NCBI GenBank assembly: GCA_950097015.1
Contig: CATNEN010000031.1
Span: forward strand, 1 to 64,000
DNA: 64,000 nucleotides
Direction of reading: 5' to 3'
Source: Macrostomum hystrix
Lineage: Eukaryota; Platyhelminthes; Macrostomidae
Within the stretch, counting starts at the first letter, position 1, and the number at the start of each line of letters is the position of its first letter. This document shows positions 1 to 13,300 of the stretch, piece after piece. Both the position numbers and the translations under genes were made by a program. The notes beneath the pieces were generated by a model. It did no database searches. It was not told where the DNA came from and saw only the letters and a list, made by a program, of their open reading frames with translations.

Positions 1-3000
1 ATGGCAATGCAGGAAAAACATCGAAGTGTGCGCTGTATATAAGTTCCGGCTAGCTTTTCTCATAAATCGTAGTTACTTGCTAAATAAGCACTTGAAACAG
101 GCTTTCACAGGTCTAGCTTCTTGCTTGACAATGAAGAGTTTTAAGAACAATTAAAGCACCTTTTACGCGCTGAAGAACAGCTTGGCGCGTGCTGCTTGCA
201 AGGAGTGCGTTACGCTGCTCATTCAGCACAGAGTATTGGCGCTGATGGCAATTTGCTGGATTGAAAAAAGCCTTCACGTTTACCAACACTCACAGTGTGC
301 AGTGCAGGTGCAGTGCAGATGGCAATGCAGGAAAAACATCGAAGTGTGCGCTGTATATAAGTTCCAGCTAGCTTTTCTCATGAATCGTAGTATGTTGCTA
401 AAGAAGCACTTAAAACTGGCTTTCACAGGTCTAGCTTCTTGCTTGATAATGTAGATTTTTAAGAACAATTAAAGCACATTTTACGCGCTCAAGAACAGCT
501 TGGCAAGTGCTGCTTGCAAGGAGTGCGTTTCGCTGCTAATTCAGCACAGAGTATTGGCGCTGATGGCAATTTGCTGGATTGAAAAATGTGTTTAACATTA
601 CCAGCACTCACAGTGTGCAGGAAGATGGCAATGCAGGGCCGACATCGAGCTTGCGCTACACATAAGTTCCAGCTAGCTTTTCTCATGAATCGTAGTTTGC
701 TGCTTTATTAGCACTTAATACAGGCTTTCACAGGTCTAGCTTCTTGCTTGACAATGAAGAGTTTTAAGAACAATTAAAGCACCTTTTACGCGCTGAAGAA
801 CAGCTTGGCGCGTGCTGCTTGCAAGGAGTGCGTTTCGCTACTAATTCAGCACAGAGTATTGGCGCTGATGGCAATTTGCTGGATTGAAAAAAGCCTTCAC
901 GTTTACCAACACTCACAGTGTGCAGTGCAGTGTGCAGTGCAGATGGCAATGCAGGAAAAACATCGAAGTGTGCGCTGTATATAAGTTCCAGGCTAGCTTT
1001 TCTCATGAATCGTAGTATGTTGCTAAAGAAGCACTTAAAACTGGCTTTCACAGGTCTAGCTTCTTGCTTGATAATGTAGATTTTTAAGAACAATTAAAGC
1101 ACATTTTACGTGCTCAAGAACAGCTTGGCAAGTGCTGCTTGCAAGGAGTGCGTTTCGCTGCTAATTCAGCACAGAGTATTGGCGCTGATGGCAATTTGCT
1201 GGATTGAAAAATGTGTTTAACATTACCAGCACTAACAGTGTGCAGGAAGATGGCAATGCAGGGCCGACATCGAGCTTGCGCTACACATAAGTTCCAGCTA
1301 GCTTTTCTCATGAATCGTAGTTTGCTGCTTTATTAGCACTTAATACAGGCTTTCACAGGTCTAGCTTCTTGCTTGACAATGAAGAGTTTTAAGAACAATT
1401 AAAGCACCTTTTACGCGCTGAAGAACAGCTTGGCAAGTGCTGCTTGCAAGGAGTGCGTTTCGCTACTAATTCAGCACAGAGTATTGGCGCTGATGGCAAT
1501 TTGCTGGATTGAAAAAAGCCTTCACGTTTACCAACACTCACAGTGTGCAGTGCAGTGTGCAGTGCAGATGGCAATGCAGGAAAAACATCGAAGTGTGCGC
1601 TGTATATAAGTTCCGGCTAGCTTTTCTCATGAATCGTAGTTATGCTTGCTAAATAAGCACTTAAAACAGGCTTTCACAGGTCTAGCTTCTTGCTTGACAA
1701 TGAAGAGTTTTAAGAACAATTAAAGCACCTTTTACGCGCTGAAGAACAGCTTGGCGCAGTGCTGCTTGCAAGGAGTGCGTTACGCTACTAATTCAGCACA
1801 GAGTATTGGCGCTGATGGCAATTTGCTGGATTGAAAAAAGCCTTCACGTTTACCAACACTCACAGTGTGCAGTGCAGTGTGCAGTGCAGATGGCAATGCA
1901 GGAAAAACATCGAAGTGTGCGCTGTATATAAGTTCCAGGCTAGCTTTTCTCATAAATCGTAGTTACTTGCTAAATAAGCACTTGAAACAGGCTTTCACAG
2001 GTCTAGCTTCTTGCTTGACAATGAAGAGTTTTAAGAACAATTAAAGCACCTTTTACGCGCTGAAGAACAGCTTGGCGCGTGCTGCTTGCAAGGAGTGCGT
2101 TACGCTGCTCATTCAGCACAGAGTATTGGCGCTGATGGCAATTTGCTGGATTGAAAAAAGCCTTCACGTTTACCAACACTCACAGTGTGCAGTGCAGGGT
2201 GCAGTGCAGATGGCAATGCAGGAAAAACATCGAAGTGTGCGCTGTATATAAGTTCCAGCTAGCTTTTCTCATGAATCGTAGTATGTTGCTAAAGAAGCAC
2301 TTAAAACTGGCTTTCACAGGTCTAGCTTCTTGCTTGATAATGTAGATTTTTAAGAACAATTAAAGCACATTTTACGCGCTCAAGAACAGCTTGGCAAGTG
2401 CTGCTTGCAAGGAGTGCGTTTCGCTGCTAATTCAGCACAGAGTATTGGCGCTGATGGCAATTTGCTGGATTGAAAAATGTGTTTAACATTACCAGCACTC
2501 ACAGTGTGCAGGAAGATGGCAATGCAGGGCCGAACATCGAAGTGTGCGCTGTACACATAAGTTCCAGCTAGCTTTTCTCATGAATCGTAGTTTGCTTGCT
2601 TAATTAGCACTTAATACAGGCTTTCACAGGTCTAGCTTCTTGCTTGACAATGAAGAGTTTTAAGAACAATTAAAGCACCTTTTACGCGCTGAAGAACAGC
2701 TTGGCGCGTGCTGCTTGCAAGGAGTGCGTTACGCTGCTCATTCAGCACAGAGTATTGGCGCTGATGGCAATTTGCTGGATTGAAAAAAGCCTTCACGTTT
2801 ACCAACACTCACAGTGTGCAGTGCAGTGTGCAGTGCAGATGGCAATGCAGGAAAAACATCGAAGTGTGCGCTGTATATAAGTTCCGGCTAGCTTTTCTCA
2901 TGAATCGTAGTATGTTGCTAAAGAAGCACTTAAAACTGGCTTTCACAGGTCTAGCTTCTTGCTTGATAATGTAGATTTTTAAGAACAATTAAAGCACATT

Positions 3001-6000
3001 TTACGCTGCTCAAGAACAGCTTGGCAAGTGCTGCTTGCAAGGAGTGCGTTTCGCTACTAATTCAGCACAGAGTATTGGCGCTGATGGCAATTTGCTGGAT
3101 TGAAAAATGTGTTTAACATTACCAGCACTCACAGTGTGCAGGAAGATGGCAATGCAGGGCCGACATCGAGCTTGCGCTACACATAAGTTCCAGCTAGCTT
3201 TTCTCATGAATCGTAGTTTGCTGCTTTATTAGCACTTAATACAGGCTTTCACAGGTCTAGCTTCTTGCTTGACAATGAAGAGTTTTAAGAACAATTAAAG
3301 CACCTTTTACGCGCTGAAGAACAGCTTGGCGCGTGCTGCTTGCAAGGAGTGCGTTTCGCTACTAATTCAGCACAGAGTATTGGCGCTGATGGCAATTTGC
3401 TGGATTGAAAAAAGCCTTCACGTTTACCAACACTCACAGTGTGCAGTGCAGTGTGCAGTGCAGATGGCAATGCAGGAAAAACATCGAAGTGTGCGCTGTA
3501 TATAAGTTCCGGCTAGCTTTTCTCATAAATCGTAGTTACTTGCTAAATAAGCACTTGAAACAGGCTTTCACAGGTCTAGCTTCTTGCTTGACAATGAAGA
3601 GTTTTAAGAACAATTAAAGCACCTTTTACGCGCTGAAGAACAGCTTGGCGCGTGCTGCTTGCAAGGAGTGCGTTACGCTGCTCATTCAGCACAGAGTATT
3701 GGCGCTGATGGCAATTTGCTGGATTGAAAAAAGCCTTCACGTTTACCAACACTCACAGTGTGCAGTGCAGGGTGCAGTGCAGATGGCAATGCAGGAAAAA
3801 TATCGAAGTGTGCGCTGTATATAAGTTCCAGCTAGCTTTTCTCATGTATGTTGCCAAATAAGCACTTAAAACAGGCTTTCACAGGTCTAGCTTCTTGCTT
3901 GACAATGAAGAGTTTTAAGAACAATTAAAGCACCTTTTACGCGCTCAAGAACAGCTTGGCAAGTGCTGCTTGCAAGGAGTGCGTTTACGCTGCTAATTCA
4001 GCACAGAGTATTGGCGCTGATGGCAATTTGCTGGATTGAAAAAATGCTTTCACAGTTACCAACACTCACAGTGTGCAGGAAGATGGCAATGCAGGGAAAG
4101 ACATCGAAGCTGTGCGCTGTACTATAAGTTCCAGCTAGCTTTTCTCATGAATCGTAGTTATGCTGCTTAATTAAGCACTTAATACAGGCTTTCACAGGTC
4201 TAGCTTCTTGCTTGACAATGAAGAGTTTTAAGAACAATTAAAGCACCTTTTACGCGCTGAAGAACAGCTTGGCGCGTGCTGCTTGCAAGGAGTGCGTTTC
4301 GCTACTAATTCAGCACAGAGTATTGGCGCTGATGGCAATTTGCTGGATTGAAAAAAGCCTTCACGTTTACCAACACTCACAGTGTGCAGTGCAGGGTGCA
4401 GTGCAGATGGCAATGCAGGAAAAACATCGAAGTGTGCGCTGTATATAAGTTCCGGCTAGCTTTTCTCATAAATCGTAGTTACTTGCTAAATAAGCACTTG
4501 ATACAGGCTTTCACAGGTCTAGCTTCTTGCTTGACAATGAAGAGTTTTAAGAACAATTAAAGCACATTTTACGCGCTGAAGAACAGCTTGGCGCGTGCTG
4601 CTTGCAAGGAGTGCGTTACGCTGCTCATTCAGCACAGAGTATTGGCGCTGATGGCAATTTGCTGGATTGAAAAAAGCCTTCACGTTTACCAACACTCACA
4701 GTGTGCAGTGCAGGGTGCAGTGCAGATGGCAATGCAGGAAAAACATCGAAGTGTGCGCTGTATATAAGTTCCAGCTAGCTTTTCTCATGAATCGTAGTAT
4801 GTTGCTAAAGAAGCACTTAAAACTGGCTTTCACAGGTCTAGCTTCTTGCTTGATAATGTAGATTTTTAAGAACAATTAAAGCACATTTTACGTGCTCAAG
4901 AACAGCTTGGCAAGTGCTGCTTGCAAGGACTGCGTTTCGCTACTAATTCAGCACAGAGTATTGGCGCTGATGGCAATTTGCTGGATTGAAAAATGTGTTT
5001 AACATTACCAGCACTCACAGTGTGCAGTGCAGATGGCAATGCAGGGCCGACATCGAGCTTGCGCTACACATAAGTTCCAGCTAGCTTTTCTCATGAATCG
5101 TAGTTTGCTGCTTTATTAGCACTTAATACAGGCTTTCACAGGTCTAGCTTCTTGCTTGACAATGAAGAGTTTTAAGAACAATTAAAGCACCTTTTACGCG
5201 CTGAAGAACAGCTTGGCGCGTGCTGCTTGCAAGGAGTGCGTTACGCTGCTCATTCAGCACAGAGTATTGGCGCTGATGGCAATTTGCTGGATTGAAAAAA
5301 GCCTTCACGTTTACCAACACTCACAGTGTGCAGTGCAGGGTGCAGTGCAGATGGCAATGCAGGAAAAACATCGAAGTGTGCGCTGTATATAAGTTCCAGC
5401 TAGCTTTTCTCATGAATCGTAGTATGTTGCTAAAGAAGCACTTAAAACTGGCTTTCACAGGTCTAGCTTCTTGCTTGATAATGTAGATTTTTAAGAACAA
5501 TTAAAGCACATTTTACGTGCTCAAGAACAGCTTGGCAAGTGCTGCTTGCAAGGAGTGCGTTTCGCTACTAATTCAGCACAGAGTATTGGCGCTGATGGCA
5601 ATTTGCTGGATTGAAAAATGTGTTTAACATTACCAGCACTAACAGTGTGCAGGAAGATGGCAATGCAGGGCCGACATCGAGCTTGCGCTACACATAAGTT
5701 CCAGCTAGCTTTTCTCATGAATCGTAGTTTGCTGCTTTATTAGCACTTAATACAGGCTTTCACAGGTCTAGCTTCTTGCTTGACAATGAAGAGTTTTAAG
5801 AACAATTAAAGCACCTTTTACGCGCTGAAGAACAGCTTGGCGCGTGCTGCTTGCAAGGAGTGCGTTTCGCTACTAATTCAGCACAGAGTATTGGCGCTGA
5901 TGGCAATTTGCTGGATTGAAAAAAGCCTTCACGTTTACCAACACTCACAGTGTGCAGTGCAGTGTGCAGTGCAGATGGCAATGCAGGAAAAACATCGAAG

Positions 6001-7379
6001 TGTGCGCTGTATATAAGTTCCAGGCTAGCTTTTCTCATGAATCGTAGTATGTTGCTAAAGAAGCACTTAAAACTGGCTTTCACAGGTCTAGCTTCTTGCT
6101 TGATAATGTAGATTTTTAAGAACAATTAAAGCACATTTTACGCTGCTCAAGAACAGCTTGGCACGTGCTGCTTGCAAGGAGTGTGTTACGCTGCTAATTC
6201 AGCACAGAGTTTTGGCGCTGATGGCAATTTGCTGGATTGAAAAATGTGTTTGACATTACCAGCACTCACAATGTGCAGGAAGATGGCAATGCAGGGCCGA
6301 CATTGAGCTTGCGCTACACATAAGTTCCAGCTAGCTTTTCTCATGAATCGTAGTTTGCTGCTTTATTAGCACTTAATACAGGCTTTCACAGGTCTAGCTT
6401 CTTGCTTGACAATGAAGAGTTTTAAGAACAATTAAAGCACCTTTTACGCGCTGAAGAACAGCTTGGCGCGTGCTGCTTGCAAGGAGTGCGTTACGCTACT
6501 AATTCAGCACAGAGTATTGGCGCTGATGGCAATTTGCTGGATTGAAAAAAGCCTTCACGTTTACCAACACTCACAGTGTGCAGTGCAGTGTGCAGTGCAG
6601 ATGGCAATGCAGGAAAAACATCGAAGTGTGCGCTGTATATAAGTTCCAGGCTAGCTTTTCTCATGAATCGTAGTTATGCTTGCTAAATAAGCACTTAAAC
6701 AGGCTTTCACAGGTCTAGCTTCTTGCTTGACAATGAAGAGTTTTAAGAACAATTAAAGCACCTTTTACGCGCTGAAGAACAGCTTGGCGCGTGCTGCTTG
6801 CAAGGAGTGCGTTACGCTGCTAATTCAGCACAGAGTATTGGCGCTGATGGCAATTTGCTGGATTGAAAAAAGCCTTCACGTTTACCAACACTCACAGTGT
6901 GCAGTGCAGGGTGCAGTGCAGATGGCAATGCAGGAAAAACATCGAAGTGTGCGCTGTATATAAGTTCCGGCTAGCTTTTCTCATAAATCGTAGTTACTTG
7001 CTAAATAAGCACTTGATACAGGCTTTCACAGGTCTAGCTTCTTGCTTGACAATGAAGAGTTTTAAGAACAATTAAAGCACCTTTTACGCGCTGAAGAACA
7101 GCTTGGCGCGTGCTGCTTGCAAGGAGTGCGTTACGCTGCTCATTCAGCACAGAGTATTGGCGCTGATGGCAATTTGCTGGATTGAAAAAAGCCTTCACGT
7201 TTACCAACACTCACAGTGTGCAGTGCAGTGTGCAGTGCAGATGGCAATGCAGGAAAAACATCGAAGTGTGCGCTGTATATAAGTTCCAGCTAGCTTTTCT
7301 CATGAATCGTAGTATGTTGCTAAAGAAGCACTTAAAACTGGCTTTCACAGGTCTAGCTTCTTGCTTGATAATGTAAGAG

Positions 7380-10300
7380 TTTTAAGAACAATTAAAGCAC
7401 ATTTTACGCGCTCAAGAACAGCTTGGCAAGTGCTGCTTGCAAGGAGTGCGTTTCGCTGCTAATTCAGCACAGAGTATTGGCGCTGATGGCAATTTGCTGG
7501 ATTGAAAAATGTGTTTAACATTACCAGCACTCACAGTGTGCAGGAAGATGGCAATGCAGGGCCGACATCGAGCTTGCGCTACACATAAGTTCCAGCTAGC
7601 TTTTCTCATGAATCGTAGTTTGCTGCTTTATTAGCACTTAATACAGGCTTTCACAGGTCTAGCTTCTTGCTTGACAATGAAGAGTTTTAAGAACAATTAA
7701 AGCACCTTTTACGCGCTGAAGAACAGCTTGGCGCGTGCTGCTTGCAAGGAGTGCGTTTCGCTACTAATTCAGCACAGAGTATTGGCGCTGATGGCAATTT
7801 GCTGGATTGAAAAAAGCCTTCACGTTTACCAACACTCACAGTGTGCAGTGCAGTGTGCAGTGCAGATGGCAATGCAGGAAAAACATCGAAGTGTGCGCTG
7901 TATATAAGTTCCGGCTAGCTTTTCTCATAAATCGTAGTTACTTGCTAAATAAGCACTTGAAACAGGCTTTCACAGGTCTAGCTTCTTGCTTGACAATGAA
8001 GAGTTTTAAGAACAATTAAAGCACCTTTTACGCGCTGAAGAACAGCTTGGCGCTAGCTGCTTGCAAGGAGTGCGTTACGCTGATAATTCAGCACAGAGTA
8101 TTGGCGCTGATGGCAATTTGCTGGATTGAAAAAAGCCTTCACGTTTACCAACACTCACAGTGTGCAGTGCAGGGTGCAGTGCAGATGGCAATGCAGGAAA
8201 AACATCGAAGTGTGCGCTGTATATAAGTTCCGGCTAGCTTTTCTCATAAATCGTAGTTACTTGCTAAATAAGCACTTGAAACAGGCTTTCACAGGTCTAG
8301 CTTCTTGCTTGACAATGAAGAGTTTTAAGAACAATTAAAGCACCTTTTACGCGCTCAAGAACAGCTTGGCAAGTGCTGCTTGCAAGGAGTGCGTTTCGCT
8401 GCTAATTCAGCACAGAGTATTGGCGCTGATGGCAATTTGCTGGATTGAAAAATGTGTTTAACATTACCAGCACTCACAGTGTGCAGGAAGATGGCAATGC
8501 AGGGCCGACATCGAGCTTGCGCTACACATAAGTTCCAGCTAGCTTTTCTCATGAATCGTAGTTTGCTGCTTTATTAGCACGTAATACAGGCTTTCACAGG
8601 TCTAGCTTCTTGCTTGACAATGAAGAGTTTTAAGAACAATTAAAGCACCTATTGCGCGCTGAAGAACAGCTTGGCGCGTGCTGCTTGCAAGGAGTGCGTT
8701 TCGCTACTAATTCAGCACAGAGTATTGGCGCTGATGGCAATTTGCTGGATTGAAAAAAGCCTTCACGTTTACCAACACTCACAGTGTGCAGTGCAGTGTG
8801 CAGTGCAGATGGCAATGCAGGAAAAACATCGAAGTGTGCGCTGTATATAAGTTCCGGCTAGCTTTTCTCATAAATCGTAGTTACTTGCTAAATAAGCACT
8901 TGAAACAGGCTTTCACAGGTCTAGCTTCTTGCTTGACAATGAAGAGTTTTAAGAACAATTAAAGCACCTTTTACGCGCTGAAGAACAGCTTGGCGCGTGC
9001 TGCTTGCAAGGAGTGCGTTACGCTGCTCATTCAGCACAGAGTATTGGCGCTGATGGCAATTTGCTGGATTGAAAAAAGCCTTCACGTTTACCAACACTCA
9101 CAGTGTGCAGTGCAGGGTGCAGTGCAGATGGCAATGCAGGAAAAACATCGAAGTGTGCGCTGTATATAAGTTCCAGCTAGCTTTTCTCATGAATCGTAGT
9201 ATGTTGCTAAAGAAGCACTTAAAACTGGCTTTCACAGGTCTAGCTTCTTGCTTGATAATGTAGAGTTTTAAGAACAATTAAAGCACATTTTACGCTGCTC
9301 AAGAACAGCTTGGCAAGTGCTGCTTGCAAGGAGTGCGTTTCGCTGCTAATTCAGCACAGAGTATTGGCGCTGATGGCAATTTGCTGGATTGAAAAATGTG
9401 TTTAACATTACCAGCACTCACAGTGTGCAGGAAGATGGCAATGCAGGGCCGACATCGAGCTTGCGCTACACATAAGTTCCAGCTAGCTTTTCTCATGAAT
9501 CGTAGTTTGCTGCTTTATTAGCACTTAATACAGGCTTTCACAGGTCTAGCTTCTTGCTTGACAATGAAGAGTTTTAAGAACAATTAAAGCACCTTTTACG
9601 CGCTGAAGAACAGCTTGGCGCGTGCTGCTTGCAAGGAGTGCGTTTACGCTACTAATTCAGCACAGAGTATTGGCGCTGATGGCAATTTGCTGGATTGAAA
9701 AAAGCCTTCACGTTTACCAACACTCACAGTGTGCAGTGCAGTGTGCAGTGCAGATGGCAATGCAGGAAAAACATCGAAGTGTGCGCTGTATATAAGTTCC
9801 GGCTAGCTTTTCTCATGAATCGTAGTATGCTTGCTAAATAAGCACTTAAACAGGCTTTCACAGGTCTAGCTTCTTGCTTGACAATGTAGAGTTTTAAGAA
9901 CAATTAAAGCACCTTTTACGCGCTCAAGAACAGCTTGGCAAGTGCTGCTTGCAAGGAGTGCGTTTCGCTGCTAATTCAGCACAGAGTATTGGCGCTGATG
10001 GCAATTTGCTGGATTGAAAAATGTGTTTAACATTACCAGCACTCACAGTGTGCAGGAAGATGGCAATGCAGGGCCGACATCGAGCTTGCGCTACACATAA
10101 GTTCCAGCTAGCTTTTCTCATGAATCGTAGTTTGCTGCTTTATTAGCACTTAATACAGGCTTTCACAGGTCTAGCTTCTTGCTTGACAATGAAGAGTTTT
10201 AAGAACAATTAAAGCACCTTTTACGCGCTGAAGAACAGCTTGGCGCGTGCTGCTTGCAAGGAGTGCGTTTCGCTACTAATTCAGCACAGAGTATTGGCGC

Positions 10301-13300
10301 TGATGGCAATTTGCTGGATTGAAAAAAGCCTTCACGTTTACCAACACTCACAGTGTGCAGTGCAGTGTGCAGTGCAGATGGCAATGCAGGAAAAACATCG
10401 AAGTGTGCGCTGTATATAAGTTCCGGCTAGCTTTTCTCATAAATCGTAGTTACTTGCTAAATAAGCACTTGAAACAGGCTTTCACAGGTCTAGCTTCTTG
10501 CTTGACAATGAAGAGTTTTAAGAACAATTAAAGCACCTTTTACGCGCTGAAGAACAGCTTGGCGCGTGCTGCTTGCAAGGAGTGCGTTACGCTGCTCATT
10601 CAGCACAGAGTATTGGCGCTGATGGCAATTTGCTGGATTGAAAAAAGCCTTCACGTTTACCAACACTCACAGTGTGCAGTGCAGGGTGCAGTGCAGATGG
10701 CAATGCAGGAAAAACATCGAAGTGTGCGCTGTATATAAGTTCCAGCTAGCTTTTCTCATGAATCGTAGTATGTTGCTAAAGAAGCACTTAAAACTGGCTT
10801 TCACAGGTCTAGCTTCTTGCTTGATAATGTAGATTTTTAAGAACAATTAAAGCACATTTTACGTGCTCAAGAACAGCTTGGCAAGTGCTGCTTGCAAGGA
10901 GTGCGTTTCGCTACTAATTCAGCACAGAGTATTGGCGCTGATGGCAATTTGCTGGATTGAAAAATGTGTTTAACATTACCAGCACTCACAGTGTGCAGGA
11001 AGATGGCAATGCAGGGCTGACATCGAGCTTGCGCTACACATAAGTTCCAGCTAGCTTTTCTCATGAATCGTAGTTTGCTGCTTTATTAGCACTTAATACA
11101 GGCTTTCACAGGTCTAGCTTCTTGCTTGACAATGAAGAGTTTTAAGAACAATTAAAGCACCTTTTACGCGCTGAAGAACAGCTTGGCGCGTGCTGCTTGC
11201 AAGGAGTGCGTTTACGCTACTAATTCAGCACAGAGTATTGGCGCTGATGGCAATTTGCTGGATTGAAAAAAGCCTTCACGTTTACCAACACTCACAGTGT
11301 GCAGTGCAGTGTGCAGTGCAGATGGCAATGCAGGAAAAACATCGAAGTGTGCGCTGTATATAAGTTCCGGCTAGCTTTTCTCATAAATCGTAGTTACTTG
11401 CTAAATAAGCACTTAAACAGGCTTTCACAGGTCTAGCTTCTTGCTTGACAATGAAGAGTTTTAAGAACAATTAAAGCACCTTTTACGCGCTCAAGAACAG
11501 CTTGGCAAGTGCTGCTTGCAAGGAGTGCGTTTCGCTACTAATTCAGCACAGAGTATTGGCGCTGATGGCAATTTGCTGGATTGAAAAATGTGTTTAACAT
11601 TACCAGCACTCACAGTGTGCAGGAAGATGGCAATGCAGGGCCGACATCGAGCTTGCGCTACACATAAGTTCCAGCTAGCTTTTCTCATGAATCGTAGTTT
11701 GCTGCTTTATTAGCACTTAATACAGGCTTTCACAGGTCTAGCTTCTTGCTTGACAATGAAGAGTTTTAAGAACAATTAAAGCACCTTTTACGCGCTGAAG
11801 AACAGCTTGGCAAGTGCTGCTTGCAAGGAGTGCGTTTCGCTACTAATTCAGCACAGAGTATTGGCGCTGATGGCAATTTGCTGGATTGAAAAAAGCCTTC
11901 ACGTTTACCAACACTCACAGTGTGCAGTGCAGTGTGCAGTGCAGATGGCAATGCAGGAAAAACATCGAAGTGTGCGCTGTATATAAGTTCCGGCTAGCTT
12001 TTCTCATAAATCGTAGTTACTTGCTAAATAAGCACTTGAAACAGGCTTTCACAGGTCTAGCTTCTTGCTTGACAATGAAGAGTTTTAAGAACAATTAAAG
12101 CACCTTTTACGCGCTGAAGAACAGCTTGGCGCGTGCTGCTTGCAAGGAGTGCGTTACGCTGCTCATTCAGCACAGAGTATTGGCGCTGATGGCAATTTGC
12201 TGGATTGAAAAAAGCCTTCACGTTTACCAACACTCACAGTGTGCAGTGCAGGGTGCAGTGCAGATGGCAATGCAGGAAAAACATCGAAGTGTGCGCTGTA
12301 TATAAGTTCCAGCTAGCTTTTCTCATGAATCGTAGTATGTTGCTAAAGAAGCACTTAAAACTGGCTTTCACAGGTCTAGCTTCTTGCTTGATAATGTAGA
12401 TTTTTAAGAACAATTAAAGCACATTTTACGCGCTCAAGAACAGCTTGGCAAGTGCTGCTTGCAAGGAGTGCGTTTCGCTGCTAATTCAGCACAGAGTATT
12501 GGCGCTGATGGCAATTTGCTGGATTGAAAAATGTGTTTAACATTACCAGCACTCACAGTGTGCAGGAAGATGGCAATGCAGGGCCGACATCGAGCTTGCG
12601 CTACACATAAGTTCCAGCTAGCTTTTCTCATGAATCGTAGTTTGCTGCTTTATTAGCACTTAATACAGGCTTTCACAGGTCTAGCTTCTTGCTTGACAAT
12701 GAAGAGTTTTAAGAACAATTAAAGCACCTTTTACGCGCTGAAGAACAGCTTGGCGCGTGCTGCTTGCAAGGAGTGCGTTTCGCTACTAATTCAGCACAGA
12801 GTATTGGCGCTGATGGCAATTTGCTGGATTGAAAAAAGCCTTCACGTTTACCAACACTCACAGTGTGCAGTGCAGTGTGCAGTGCAGATGGCAATGCAGG
12901 AAAAACATCGAAGTGTGCGCTGTATATAAGTTCCGGCTAGCTTTTCTCATAAATCGTAGTTACTTGCTAAATAAGCACTTGAAACAGGCTTTCACAGGTC
13001 TAGCTTCTTGCTTGACAATGAAGAGTTTTAAGAACAATTAAAGCACCTTTTACGCGCTGAAGAACAGCTTGGCGCGTGCTGCTTGCAAGGAGTGCGTTAC
13101 GCTGCTCATTCAGCACAGAGTATTGGCGCTGATGGCAATTTGCTGGATTGAAAAAAGCCTTCACGTTTACCAACACTCACAGTGTGCAGTGCAGGGTGCA
13201 GTGCAGATGGCAATGCAGGAAAAATATCGAAGTGTGCGCTGTATATAAGTTCCAGCTAGCTTTTCTCATGAATCGTAGTATGTTGCCAAATAAGCACTTA